From ZC4RG30 sp963726085 (GTDB taxonomy: Bacteria > Pseudomonadota > Gammaproteobacteria > Steroidobacterales > Steroidobacteraceae): a stretch of DNA of 64,000 bases. The number at the start of each line of letters is the position of its first letter. Position 1 is the first letter of the stretch. Made by a program: the position numbers and the translations under genes. Positions 43,753-52,880 of this stretch are shown piece by piece. The notes beneath the pieces were generated by a model that saw only the letters and a list, made by a program, of their open reading frames with translations, searched no databases and was not told the DNA's origin. The stretch is taken from NCBI GenBank assembly GCA_963726085.1, contig CAVSAR010000004.1, forward strand, positions 310,001 to 374,000. The letters run 5' to 3'.

Positions 43753-46700
43753 ATGGGCGCTTTGCTGAAGTCAAAGTGGGTGTGGATCGCGCTTATCGGC
43801 GCGCTGCTGGTCGGTGCCTATGCGCTGCTGGGCTTCAAGGTCGCACCGGGCATGGTGCGCCAGCAGGCAACGCAGTTTGTGCGCGCGACCTACAAGCGCG
43901 AGCTCAAGCTCGGTGACATCCGGATCAACCCGTTCACGCTGACGTTCGAGGCGCGCGACATCGCGTTGCCGGATCGTGATGGCCAACCGATGTTGGGATT
44001 GCGGCGGTTGTTCATCGATTTCGAAGTCTCGTCGCTGTGGCACCGCGCCTATGTGTTCCGCGAAGTGCGGATCGAGGCTCCCTACATCCGCCCGGTGTTG
44101 CGTCCCGACGGGTCGATGAACCTGGCCGACCTTGCAGTGCCCGCCGACCCGAAGGCATCCAAGCAACCGGCGAAAATTCCGGCGGTGTGGATCAAGGCGC
44201 TGGCCGTCATCCAGGGAAAGATCGACTACGTTGGGGAGGCCCATCGGCGCGAGCCGCTGCAGATGCAGTTCGCACCGGTGGAGTTCACGCTGCAGGATTT
44301 TCGCACTACCCCTGAAGGTGGCGGTTTTCACCTTGTGGCCACCGGCTACGGCGGCGCTGAATTTGACTGGAAGGGCCGCTTCGCGCTGGCGCCGGCGGTC
44401 AGTTCGGATGGTGACTTCTCGATCCGCAAATTGAGCGTGCCGCGGGTGGGCGACCTGCTGGGCGATGCGTTGCCGTTTGTCATGAGCAAGGGAACCATGC
44501 AGCTGGGTGGCTCCTACCATGTGACGCTGACCGACATCCTGGACCTGCGGCTGCGCGTCCCCACCGTGGCATTCAAGGACGTTGGCCTGCGCGCGCGCGG
44601 CCTCGACAGCGACTGGATTGAGGTTCCGGACCTCAAGGTCGAAGGCGTCGAAGTGGTATTGCCGTTGCAAAGCGTCACGGTGGCATCGGTTGCGCTCACC
44701 GGACTGGTGGCAAGCGGCTGGCTCAATCCCGACGGCACCTTGAACCTCGCGCAGATGTTTGCGCCGGCCGCGCCAGCTCCGGCAGCTCCCGCAGTCCCTG
44801 CCGCAGCCGCCACGAACAAGAAGCCGCCGGCCAACGACTGGAAAGTGCGCGTAGCCGCAATCGACGTCAATGCAGCGGCGGTGGACTTGCAGGACCGGAT
44901 GATCGCGCCGGGCACACCGTGGAAATTCTCGCCGCTCAACGTGCACGTGCAGGACGTCACGCGCGACTTCGCGCGGCCGGTGCGGTTCACGCTGGACTGC
45001 GTGGTCAACGACCAGGCGCCGGTGCAGCTCTCTGGCACCCTGGCGCTGGATCCACTGGTGGCAGATATTGACGTGGCGCTGCGCAAGGCGCGCATGCGCA
45101 TCCTGCAGCCCTACATCCTGCCGTACGCGGACCTGACCATCACCGACGGCGAGCTGGGTGCCAGCGGCAAGCTGCACGTGGCGCCCCCCGGGCAAGCGCC
45201 GCACATCAGCTTTGCCGGCGACGTCACCATTGACGGATTCAAGTCCACCGACAACACGCTGCACGAGGATTTCATCGGCTTCAGCCGCCTGCAGGTGCAG
45301 AAGCTTCACTATGAAATGTCTCCTGACAAGGTGGCCATCGACCGGATCCTGGTGGCCGAACCCTATGCGCGCGTGATCATCAGCCGCGAGGAAATCATCA
45401 ATATCTCGGCGGTGCTCGATCCCAAGGCCGCCGCCGCCGAGGCGCAGCAGAAACGCGCCACCGCCGCCGCACTGGCGACCGAAACCAAGGCGCAGAAGCG
45501 CCAGCGCGAGCAACAGGCCGCAGCAGCCAAGAAGGCCGCCGTGCAGGCGCGCAAGAAGAGCGGGCCAGCGGCCCCGGCGCCGGTATCGGCGCCTGCGGAC
45601 ACGATGCCGGTGCGCATCCGCGAATTGCTGGTGCAGCGCGGGCGCATGAATTTCTCGGACCTGAGCGTGGATCCCAACTTCACGGCCAACATCCAGAACC
45701 TCAGTGGCAAGGTCACCGGCCTGTCATCGGCGTTTGCCTCGCGCGCCACCGTGGACCTCAAGGGCAACGTTGGGGAGTTCGAGCCGGTCACCATCGCCGG
45801 GACCTTGCAGCCGTTCGCCTTCGACCGCTTCACCGATATCGGCCTGAAGTTCGAGAATATCTCGCTGCCGCTGTTCAACCCGTATTCCGGGCGCTTTGCC
45901 GGCTACGCCATCGCCAAGGGCAAGCTGTCCACGGAACTGCACTACCTGATCCAGGACCGCAAGCTCGACGCACAGCACCACATCGAGATCGACCAGCTGG
46001 AGTGGGGCGAAGCCACGCCCACCAAGGGCGAGGCGACGCTGCCCGTGAAGTTCGCCACCTCGCTGCTCAAGGACAAGGACGGCCTGATCAAGCTCGACAT
46101 ACCGGTGACCGGTTCGCTGGATGACCCGAAGCTGCGCATCGGTCCCATCGTCTGGCAGATATTCAAGAACCTCATCGTCAAGGCCGTGGCCGCTCCGTTC
46201 AAGCTGTTCGGCGCGATGTTCAAGGGCGCCGAGGATGCGCAGTACGTGGACTTTGCACCCGGGGTCCCGCAGATCGATGCCGCCGGTATCGAGCGCCTGC
46301 AGGCGCTGAGCAAGGGCCTGGCGCAGCGACCCAATGTATCGCTGGACGTGCCCATCGGCACCGCCGAGCTGGACCGGCCGGTGCTGCTGCAACAGCGCTA
46401 CGCCGAGCAGCTGGCTGCGGCCACGCGTGCCACGGTGGGCAAGGGCAAGGGCGCAGCGGATGCGCCGGTGCCCACGCTGGAAACGCTGCAGCCGCAGCAG
46501 CAGATCGAGGTGCTGACCGCACTGCTCAAGCGGCAGGGCGTGGCAGCGCAGGAGCCGCAGCCGCCGGCGCCACCGCAGGGCACCTCGCGCGCGGATGCGC
46601 GGGCGCTGCGTGATGCCGCTATCATTCAATACCTGCAGCAGGCCGCGCACGACGCCGTCGTCGTGAGGGACGACGAGCTGGCCGCGCTGGGCCAGGCACG

Positions 46701-46827
46701 TGCGGTGGCCATCCAGCACGTCCTGCTCACGGACACCGGGCTGGAGCCCACGCGTGTGTTCCTGACGCGCGAGGGCAAGGTCAGCACGCAGGATGGCAAG
46801 GTACGATTCGAGCTGGGCCTGAAGTGA
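43753..46827 (+). CDS. DUF748 / AsmA-like envelope protein
   Basis: About 1024 residues. ATG 43753 (MGALLKSKWVW) is preferred, with AGGGA five bases upstream; ATG 43747 is equally in frame. An N-terminal membrane anchor (WIALIGALLVGAYALLGF) is followed by AsmA/DUF748 repeats of beta-groove type (TYKRELKLGDIRINPFTLTFEA, GSMNLADL). A Lys/Ala-rich coiled segment lies at about 555-620, and a C-terminal OmpA-like portion contains IDAAGIERLQALSKGLAQRP. DUF748 proteins belong to the AsmA-like group implicated in lipid traffic between membranes. It is coupled to the mscS gene by a GTGA overlap. An open frame extends upstream to 43453 but overlaps the lipoprotein gene. Confidence 0.82.
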   Translation: MGALLKSKWVWIALIGALLVGAYALLGFKVAPGMVRQQATQFVRATYKRELKLGDIRINPFTLTFEARDIALPDRDGQPMLGLRRLFIDFEVSSLWHRAYVFREVRIEAPYIRPVLRPDGSMNLADLAVPADPKASKQPAKIPAVWIKALAVIQGKIDYVGEAHRREPLQMQFAPVEFTLQDFRTTPEGGGFHLVATGYGGAEFDWKGRFALAPAVSSDGDFSIRKLSVPRVGDLLGDALPFVMSKGTMQLGGSYHVTLTDILDLRLRVPTVAFKDVGLRARGLDSDWIEVPDLKVEGVEVVLPLQSVTVASVALTGLVASGWLNPDGTLNLAQMFAPAAPAPAAPAVPAAAATNKKPPANDWKVRVAAIDVNAAAVDLQDRMIAPGTPWKFSPLNVHVQDVTRDFARPVRFTLDCVVNDQAPVQLSGTLALDPLVADIDVALRKARMRILQPYILPYADLTITDGELGASGKLHVAPPGQAPHISFAGDVTIDGFKSTDNTLHEDFIGFSRLQVQKLHYEMSPDKVAIDRILVAEPYARVIISREEIINISAVLDPKAAAAEAQQKRATAAALATETKAQKRQREQQAAAAKKAAVQARKKSGPAAPAPVSAPADTMPVRIRELLVQRGRMNFSDLSVDPNFTANIQNLSGKVTGLSSAFASRATVDLKGNVGEFEPVTIAGTLQPFAFDRFTDIGLKFENISLPLFNPYSGRFAGYAIAKGKLSTELHYLIQDRKLDAQHHIEIDQLEWGEATPTKGEATLPVKFATSLLKDKDGLIKLDIPVTGSLDDPKLRIGPIVWQIFKNLIVKAVAAPFKLFGAMFKGAEDAQYVDFAPGVPQIDAAGIERLQALSKGLAQRPNVSLDVPIGTAELDRPVLLQQRYAEQLAAATRATVGKGKGAADAPVPTLETLQPQQQIEVLTALLKRQGVAAQEPQPPAPPQGTSRADARALRDAAIIQYLQQAAHDAVVVRDDELAALGQARAVAIQHVLLTDTGLEPTRVFLTREGKVSTQDGKVRFELGLK

Positions 46828-47888
46828 CGAGCATGGACATTCCCACTTTCCTCAAGCAGACGTTCCTCGGCAACAGCGTGCAGAGCTGGCTGCTGGCCGC
46901 CGTGGCCATCTTCCTGGTGCTGTTGCTGCTGCCGCTGGTACATGCCTGGCTCAAACGCAACCGGCCCATCTTCCTTGCCAAGGACAATCCGGTCGCCCAG
47001 CTGCTGACCGTTCTGATCGAGCACACCCGCCCCATCGCACGCCTGATCGCATCCCTGTACGTGGGTCAGGAGTTCCTGCAGTTCCCGGCCAAGGTCAGCG
47101 CGGTATTTAATTTCATCATCATCGTGGGGATCTGGATCCAGGCCGCCATCTGGGCCGCGGCAGCCCTGCGGTTCTTCATCGAGCGCAGGCGTCCGGCAGA
47201 CGTCGACGGGGATGGTTACCTGGACCCCAGTCCAGCGGTCAACGTGATGATATTCCTGGGCCAGGTGGTCATCTGGTCGATTGTGGTGCTGGTGGCCCTT
47301 GCCAACCTCGGCGTCAACGTCACCGGATTGCTTGCCGGACTGGGCATCGGCGGCATCGCCGTGGCGCTGGCCGTGCAGACCATGCTGGGGGACCTGCTCA
47401 GTTCGTTGTCCATTGCGCTGGACAAGCCGTTCATGGTCGACGACCTGCTGCGCATCGGCGATGTCGAGGCCCGCGTCGAGTACGTGGGCGTGCGCAGCAC
47501 GCGGCTGCGCAGCGTCAACGGCGAACAGATCATCATGCCCAACGGCGACCTGTCCAAGAGCCGCATCCACAACCTGGGTCGCATGACGGAGCGGCGCGTG
47601 GTCTCGCGGCTCACCATCCGGTACGAGGCGACTCCGGAGCAGGTCGGGCAGGTGTCGAAGCTGGTGGAAGAGGCGGTACAGGCACGAGCGGATGCGCGGT
47701 TCGTCAGTTGCCTGCTGATGCAGCTGGGCACGTATGCGCTGGAATTCGACGCCGTCTACTTCGTTGCCTACAGTGATCGCATCGTATGGCAGCGCAGCGT
47801 TGATGCGGTCAACCGCGGCATCTTCGAGCGGTTCACGGCCGCCGGGATCCGCATGGCCTACCCGGTCGAGCGGCAGTTCAGCGACTAG
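46824..47888 (+). CDS. small-conductance mechanosensitive channel (MscS family)
   Basis: 354 residues from GTG 46824, overlapping the DUF748 stop; ATG 46833 is the alternative. There are four predicted helices before the pore (about 20-43, 70-90, 95-117, 142-165). The pore helix TM3 follows with the Gly/Ala pattern GLLAGLGIGGIAVALAVQTMLGDLLSSLSIALDKPFMVDD, and the cytoplasmic beta domain contains VGVRSTRLRSVNGEQIIMPNGDLSKSRIHN. It releases solutes on hypo-osmotic shock. It has one more N-terminal helix than the minimal MscS. Confidence 0.93.
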   Translation: MTSMDIPTFLKQTFLGNSVQSWLLAAVAIFLVLLLLPLVHAWLKRNRPIFLAKDNPVAQLLTVLIEHTRPIARLIASLYVGQEFLQFPAKVSAVFNFIIIVGIWIQAAIWAAAALRFFIERRRPADVDGDGYLDPSPAVNVMIFLGQVVIWSIVVLVALANLGVNVTGLLAGLGIGGIAVALAVQTMLGDLLSSLSIALDKPFMVDDLLRIGDVEARVEYVGVRSTRLRSVNGEQIIMPNGDLSKSRIHNLGRMTERRVVSRLTIRYEATPEQVGQVSKLVEEAVQARADARFVSCLLMQLGTYALEFDAVYFVAYSDRIVWQRSVDAVNRGIFERFTAAGIRMAYPVERQFSD

Positions 47889-47969
47889 ACCGGTTACGCA
47901 TAACCCACCGCTTGGCGGGTCGATCGCGTAAGGCACGCCGCACCTGTTTGGCAGCCAGATCCAGCAGCC

Positions 47970-49052
47970 CTAGCGGCGCACCTCTTGCACCGTCTCGCCC
48001 AGGCGCCGCACGCCCTCGTCGATCTGCGCCGGCGTCAGCGCGCAGAACGGCAGGCGCAGGAACCGCTCGCCGCCTCCCTGGGGAAAGAACGCCAGGCCGT
48101 CGGCAAGGTTGAGGTTGCGCCTGGCCGCGGCCGCGCGCAGGTCGGTGGTCAGCGTGCCGGCCGGCAGGGTCAGCGACAGGAAGAATCCGCCGTCGGGCCG
48201 CGTTGCCACGGCATCGGGAATGTACTTGTCCAGCGCCGCCAGGCACGCGTCCAGGCGAGGTGCATACAACTTCTTGAGCTTCTCGATCTGCGGCGTCAGC
48301 AGTCCGCGGCGACACCATTCATAGGTGACGCCGTGCGCGAAGTAGCCCGGCGAGATGTAAGTGTCCTCGGCGACCTTGCCGATCTTTGCCAGCGTGGCCG
48401 GGTCCCCCAGCATGAACCCCACGCGCACGCCCGGGGCGATCAGCTTGGTGAACGAGCTCATGTGCAACGTGCGCTGCGGGGCCAGCGAGTACAGCGTCGG
48501 CTCCTGCGTGCCGCGATAGCGCAGCATCCGGTACGGGGCGTCCTCCAGCAGCAGCAGGTCGTGCTTCTCGGCCAGCGCCACCAGCTGCCGGCGCTTGGCC
48601 GCCGAGCACGTGGCGCCGGAAGGATTCTGGAAATCGGGGATCACGTAGAACAGCTTTGGTTTGTGCTGGGTCAGCAGCTTCGCCAGCGCGTCGATGTCCG
48701 GACCGTCGGCCTGCAGCGGCACGCCAATGATGGTGGCGCCGTGACGGCGAAACAGCGTCAGGGCGCGGTCGTAGCTGGGCGATTCGGTGAACACCACATC
48801 GCCGGGCTTGATGAACGCCGTGCACAGGAACTCCACCAGTTCCAGCGAGCCGTTGCCCGTCAGCACCTGTTCGGGTTTCACGCCCTGCCATTGGGCCAGC
48901 CACTCGCGCAGCTGCGCCAGTCCGGCGGCCGGTCCGTATTGCAGTACCGCGTCGGCGCTGAGCTTCAGTACCGCTGCGGCACTGTCGGCCAGGTCGGCGC
49001 TGGGAAAGGATTCGTTTGCGGGCACGCCGCGGGTGAAGTTGATGGTTTCCAA
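47970..49052 (-). CDS. PLP-dependent aminotransferase, 2-aminoadipate (LysN/MocR-like) type
   Basis: A 360-residue fold-type I aminotransferase. It opens INFTRGVPANESFP, as in LysN/aromatic aminotransferases of the AAT I class. The cofactor-binding segments are YGPAAGLAQLREWLA, LTGNGSLELVEFLC, PDFQNPSG and LLEDAPYR, and the Schiff-base Lys is in SSFTKLIAPGVRVGF. The C-terminal DGGFFLSLTLPAG is also typical. No MocR DNA-binding domain is present. The substrate is probably an aromatic, branched or aminoadipate-type amino acid. It lies 31 bp downstream of pyrD on the same strand. Confidence 0.88.
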   Translation of the reverse strand: METINFTRGVPANESFPSADLADSAAAVLKLSADAVLQYGPAAGLAQLREWLAQWQGVKPEQVLTGNGSLELVEFLCTAFIKPGDVVFTESPSYDRALTLFRRHGATIIGVPLQADGPDIDALAKLLTQHKPKLFYVIPDFQNPSGATCSAAKRRQLVALAEKHDLLLLEDAPYRMLRYRGTQEPTLYSLAPQRTLHMSSFTKLIAPGVRVGFMLGDPATLAKIGKVAEDTYISPGYFAHGVTYEWCRRGLLTPQIEKLKKLYAPRLDACLAALDKYIPDAVATRPDGGFFLSLTLPAGTLTTDLRAAAARRNLNLADGLAFFPQGGGERFLRLPFCALTPAQIDEGVRRLGETVQEVRR

Positions 49053-49083
49053 AGCAGTCTCTCGTTCGATATCAAATGAAGAA

Positions 49084-50064
49084 TCAGGTGCCGGTCAACG
49101 CGGCCACGTTGGCCAGCCCCTGCGCAGCAAGGTACGCGGCGATGCCGCTGTTGATCTTCGGGCACACCAGCGGGTCGTAGAACAGGGCCGTGCCCACGCC
49201 CACCGCGCTGGCCCCGGCGATCAGGAATTCGATGGCGTCATTGGCGTTGACGATGCCGCCCTGCCCGATGATGGGGATGCGGTGCGGGCGGGCCACCTGC
49301 GCCACCTGGGCCACCTTGAGCAAGGCGATGGGCTTGATGGCAGGTCCGGACAGGCCGCCCTGGCGATTGCCGATGATGGGCTGGCGCGTGGCGATGTCGA
49401 TGGCCATGCCGGTGACGGTGTTGATCACCGCGAACCCATCGGTGCCGGCCTCGATGCAGCGGCGGGCGTTTTCCTGGATGTCGGTCTGGTTGGGCGACAG
49501 CTTGGTGATCAGCGGCTTGCGCGTCACCTTGCGGCAGGCGGCCACCACGCGCGCGGACATGTCCGGCGAATTTCCAAACTGCACGCCGCCTTCCTTGACG
49601 TTGGGGCAGGAGATGTTGATCTCCAGGGCATCGATGGGGGAATCATCAAAGCGCGCGCTGACCTCGGCGTACTCCTCGACGGTGGAACCGGAGACGTTGC
49701 AGATGAAGCGCGTCTCGGTGAAATCCAGCGTCGGCAATATCTTTTGCACCACGTGGTCGACGCCGGGGTTCTGCAGGCCGATGGCGTTGAGCATGCCCAT
49801 GGGGGTTTCGTAGACGCGATGCGGCTGGTTGCCCAGCCGCGGCGCCAAGGTCGTGCCCTTGAGGCAGATGGCCCCGACATCGCGGTTCGAGAATCCGGCC
49901 ACGCGGGTGTATTCCTCGCCGAACCCCACGCAGCCCGACAGCAGCACGATGGGCGAAGCGAACTTCATGCCGCAGAATTCCAGCGCCAGCGAGGCCGCCG
50001 GGGGCTGCCAGGCGGCCGGCACGCGGGGGCTGCCCAACGGGGGCGGATCAAGGGCGGCGTTCAT
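49084..50064 (-). CDS. pyrD: dihydroorotate dehydrogenase, class 1 (1B-like)
   Basis: 326 residues from ATG 50064; a TTG at 50082 would add six residues. It is a flavoprotein of pyrimidine synthesis oxidising dihydroorotate to orotate. The active-site base is Cys in EINISCPNVKEGG, which marks class 1 and not the membrane class 2 enzyme usual in gammaproteobacteria. FMN-binding segments are IIGQGGIVNANDAIEFLIAG and GVGTALFYDP. Class 1B enzymes work with PyrK, but no pyrK is in the window. It diverges from trmL across 17 bp. Confidence 0.9.
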   Translation of the reverse strand: MNAALDPPPLGSPRVPAAWQPPAASLALEFCGMKFASPIVLLSGCVGFGEEYTRVAGFSNRDVGAICLKGTTLAPRLGNQPHRVYETPMGMLNAIGLQNPGVDHVVQKILPTLDFTETRFICNVSGSTVEEYAEVSARFDDSPIDALEINISCPNVKEGGVQFGNSPDMSARVVAACRKVTRKPLITKLSPNQTDIQENARRCIEAGTDGFAVINTVTGMAIDIATRQPIIGNRQGGLSGPAIKPIALLKVAQVAQVARPHRIPIIGQGGIVNANDAIEFLIAGASAVGVGTALFYDPLVCPKINSGIAAYLAAQGLANVAALTGT

Positions 50065-50081
50065 GTTCAAATTATCGCCCA

Positions 50082-50558
50082 ATGTTCAACATCCTGCTGC
50101 TGGAGCCTGAAATTCCGCCCAACACGGGCAACGTGATCCGCCTGTCGGCCAACGCCGGTGCGCGGCTGCACCTGATCGGCAAGCTGGGGTTTGACCTGAC
50201 CCAACCGCAGCTGCGCCGCGCCGGCCTCGATTACCACGACCTGGCCAGTATCCAGCTGCATCCGGATCTGACCGCCTGCTTTGCGACCCTTGGCGCCACG
50301 CGACTGTTCGTGGTGGAGACCGATGGCGGGCGCGGCTACACCGAACCGGCCTACCTGCCGGGGGACAGCTTCCTGTTTGGCCCGGAGACGCGCAGTGTGC
50401 CGCGCGAGCTGGCGCCGGGCGCACCGCAATACTGCGAGCGCGTGCGCATCCCAATGCAGCCGGGCAATCGCAGTCTCAACCTGTCCAATGCGGTGGCCAT
50501 CGTGGTCTACGAGGCCTGGCGGCAAAACCGCTTCGCGAGGTCCCCGGCGCAGCCCTAG
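50082..50558 (+). CDS. trmL: tRNA (cytidine(34)-2'-O)-methyltransferase
   Basis: A 158-residue SPOUT-class methyltransferase that methylates the wobble base of tRNA-Leu. It starts NILLLEPEIPPNTGNVIRL, and the trefoil-knot SAM-binding segments are LFGPETRSVPREL, IPMQPGNRSLNLSNAVAIVVYEAWRQ, all typical of TrmL. It lies next to gpsA-secB in the conserved gammaproteobacterial block. Its TAG shares CTAG with the convergent gpsA stop. Confidence 0.95.
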   Translation: MFNILLLEPEIPPNTGNVIRLSANAGARLHLIGKLGFDLTQPQLRRAGLDYHDLASIQLHPDLTACFATLGATRLFVVETDGGRGYTEPAYLPGDSFLFGPETRSVPRELAPGAPQYCERVRIPMQPGNRSLNLSNAVAIVVYEAWRQNRFARSPAQP

Positions 50559-51565
50559 CGAAACTCCGCTTCCGGCGGCCGGCGCATCAGTTCGCGCACC
50601 ACACCGCCGGCATCCGCCCCATCGAACAGCACCTGGCAGATGCCGGCGCAGATGGGCAGGTCCAGATTGAGGCGCCCCGCCACTGCGCGCAGCACCAGCG
50701 CTGCGTGGTGACCCTCGACCACCTGGCCGATGCTGTGCATGGCCTGGTCAGGTGTCAGCCCGCGCGCCAGGGCCAGGCCATAGCGGCGGTTGCGCGACTG
50801 GTCGTCGGTGCAGGTCAGTACCAGGTCGCCCAGGCCGGCCAGTCCCATGAAGGTCTTCTCGCGCGCGCCCTGCGCCACGCCCAGTCGCACCATCTCGTTG
50901 AGGCCGCGCGTGATCAGTGCCACGCGCATGTTGGCGCCAAAGCCCAGGCCATCGGACAGCCCGGCGGCAATGGCGATCACATTCTTCATCGCGCCGCCGA
51001 TCTCCACGCCCATGATGTCGGTGGACACATAGGTGCGAAACGCCGGAGAGGCCAGGTCACCGGCAATCTGCATGGCGAAGTCCGCATGTTCCGATGCCAC
51101 CACCATGGCCGTGGGCAGTCCGGCGCCCACTTCCCTGGCAAAAGTGGGTCCCGACAGCACTGCAACCGCATGCCCGTTGCCCAGCACGGCGTGCGCCACC
51201 TGGTGCGGCAGCAGGCCGGTATCGCGCTCAAAGCCCTTGGTGGCCCAGGCCACGCGCATGTCGCGCCCCAGGTGCGGGGCCAGGTTGGTCAGGAAGGCGC
51301 GAAAGCCACTGCTGGGCACGGCCACCAGCACGTCACTGACGCCCGCCAGTGCGTTGTCCAGCGAGGTGCTGACATCGAGCAATTCGGGAAATGCCGCCTC
51401 CGGCAGGTAGCGCAGGTTGCAGCGTGAGCTGCGCATCTGCGCCAGCTGCGACGCGTCGCGTCCCCAGATGCGGGTGGGCTTGCCGGCGCGGGCGAACTGG
51501 ATCGCCAGCGCCGTTCCCCAGGAACCGCTGCCGAGCACCGCGATAGGTGTCTGCGCCGCATTCAT
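50555..51565 (-). CDS. gpsA: glycerol-3-phosphate dehydrogenase [NAD(P)+]
   Basis: 336 residues; reduces dihydroxyacetone phosphate to sn-glycerol 3-phosphate for phospholipid synthesis. The N-terminal Rossmann motif is VLGSGSWGTALAIQFAR, with VAVPSSGF and WATKGFERDTGLLPHQV. The catalytic Lys is in GGAMKNVIAIAAGLSDGL. The length and motifs are standard. It is 17 bp downstream of secB, as in enteric and other gammaproteobacteria. Confidence 0.97.
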   Translation of the reverse strand: MNAAQTPIAVLGSGSWGTALAIQFARAGKPTRIWGRDASQLAQMRSSRCNLRYLPEAAFPELLDVSTSLDNALAGVSDVLVAVPSSGFRAFLTNLAPHLGRDMRVAWATKGFERDTGLLPHQVAHAVLGNGHAVAVLSGPTFAREVGAGLPTAMVVASEHADFAMQIAGDLASPAFRTYVSTDIMGVEIGGAMKNVIAIAAGLSDGLGFGANMRVALITRGLNEMVRLGVAQGAREKTFMGLAGLGDLVLTCTDDQSRNRRYGLALARGLTPDQAMHSIGQVVEGHHAALVLRAVAGRLNLDLPICAGICQVLFDGADAGGVVRELMRRPPEAEFR

Positions 51566-51582
51566 GACGCGGCTACCGCACC

Positions 51583-52068
51583 CTAGTTGGTGGTTGCGGG
51601 CGTCGCGCTGACCGACTGCGCCTGGGCGTTGAGGTACAGCGCGTCGAAATTGACCGGCGGCAACAGCAGTTGCGGGAAGCCGCCCTGCGAGACCAGCTGC
51701 GAGACCATCGAGCGCGCGTACGGGAACAGCACGCCCGGGCAGATGCTGGCGATGGCACGCTTGGCGTCGTCCTCGGACAGGTTCTGCATGATGAACGCGC
51801 CGGCCTGCTTTACTTCCACCAGGAACAGCGTCTTGTCGTTCTGCTTGGCCGACACCGTGACGGTCAGCACCACTTCGTGCAGCGCGTCGGAGATCAGGTT
51901 GCTGGCAGTGGCCAGATCAAGGTTGATCTGCGGCGCCCAGGCCCCCTCGGAACGCGGTCCCAGCGGTGCTTCGTAGGAGCAGTCCTTCAGGTAAACGCCT
52001 TGCAGCGACAGGTTTGGCGCTGTCTGGTTGGCGGCGCCGTTGGTGGCGGCGGGTGTTTCATCGGCCAT
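51583..52068 (-). CDS. secB: protein-export chaperone SecB
   Basis: 161 residues from ATG 52068 with AGAGG upstream; the frame reaches a TTG at 52077. It keeps precursors unfolded and delivers them to SecA. Family segments are LSLQGVYLKDCSYEAP, VVLTVTVSAKQNDKTLFLVEVKQAGAF and the conserved CPGVLFPYARSMVSQLVSQGGFPQLLLPPVNFDALY, broken here into recognisable blocks. It overlaps the grxC stop by 11 bp. Confidence 0.97.
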   Translation of the reverse strand: MADETPAATNGAANQTAPNLSLQGVYLKDCSYEAPLGPRSEGAWAPQINLDLATASNLISDALHEVVLTVTVSAKQNDKTLFLVEVKQAGAFIMQNLSEDDAKRAIASICPGVLFPYARSMVSQLVSQGGFPQLLLPPVNFDALYLNAQAQSVSATPATTN

Positions 52069-52368
52069 GGCTATCAACCTCTGTGGTTATGCGCCCGCTG
52101 ATGGCAGCGAGCAGTGGATCAAGTTCGCCCTTCCTGTCCAGGGCGACCAGGTCGTCGAAGCCACCCACGTGGTGATCGCCGACAAAAATCTGTGGTACCG
52201 AGCGTCGACCGTTGCTGCGCCGCTGCATTTCGGTGCGCACCTGCGCGGACTCCTCGACGTTGATCTCGCGATAGGTCACGCCCTTGGAGTCCAGCAGGCG
52301 CTTGGCGCGCGTGCACGGCGCACAGTTGGACCCGGTATACACGTCGATGGTGGGGAATGATCGTTCAT
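52058..52368 (-). CDS. grxC: glutaredoxin 3, start probably frameshifted
   Basis: Dithiol glutaredoxin with CxxC in YTGSNCAPCTRAKRLLDSKG and the cis-Pro/GSH-binding part RRSVPQIFVGDHHVGGFDDL. In the stop-bearing frame the first start codon is GTG 52342, which would cut into the first beta strand. The residues before it (PTIDVYTG) belong to the protein. ATG 52368 gives MNDHSP and comes into register if one C is added to the run 52352-52355 (G on the plus strand). I therefore place the start at 52368 with a one-base deletion. The position between a rhodanese gene and secB is the conserved gammaproteobacterial order. Confidence 0.85.
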
Positions 52369-52378
52369 GGGTAACCGA

Positions 52379-52801
52379 TCAGCCGCGCTGCAGGGGCAGG
52401 CCTTCGGCGCGCCACGCGGCCAGTCCACCGCGCAGGGTGAACACCTTGGTGAAGCCGTTGGCATGCAGCTGGCGCGTCAGGCTGGCCGCCTGTGCGCCCT
52501 CTTCGCAGTACAGCACCAGCATGCGGTCCTTGAACTTCTTGAGCGACTCGGCGGCACCGGCGCGCTGCTCCGGCGCCAGGTGGCGCGCGCCGCTGACATG
52601 CCCGGCGGCAAACGCGGCGCCGTCACGCAGGTCGATGACCTGCGCGCCTTGGTTCATCAGGCGGATGGCTTCCTGCGGCTGCAGTGCGGAGAAGTTCTGG
52701 CCCCGGTCGCGCATCTCGAACACCAGTATTGCCAGCGCCATCGCCACGGCGAGGCTGACCAGGAACGGGTGGTGGCTGACGTACTCGAGCAGGCGTGCCA
52801 T
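52379..52801 (-). CDS. membrane-anchored rhodanese-domain protein (YibN-like)
   Basis: 140 residues from ATG 52801; the frame extends upstream but is antisense to envC there. One N-terminal membrane helix (residues 12-28) precedes a single rhodanese domain with the active-site loop VLYCEEGAQAASLT, Cys99. Like E. coli YibN it sits upstream of grxC and secB. It is probably a sulfurtransferase or persulfide-binding protein at the inner membrane; the acceptor is unknown. Confidence 0.9.
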   Translation of the reverse strand: MARLLEYVSHHPFLVSLAVAMALAILVFEMRDRGQNFSALQPQEAIRLMNQGAQVIDLRDGAAFAAGHVSGARHLAPEQRAGAAESLKKFKDRMLVLYCEEGAQAASLTRQLHANGFTKVFTLRGGLAAWRAEGLPLQRG

Positions 52802-52880
52802 GGATCGGGCCGGTGAAATCGGGCGCGCATTATAGGATGACCGTAGCCAGTGGTGCGCGGGTTCCCTAGACTTCCGGGCA

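Noticed and set aside
47889..47969. A terminator between mscS and the aminotransferase gene
   Set aside because: A short CCCACCG/CGGGT pairing exists, but it is weak and has no T run.
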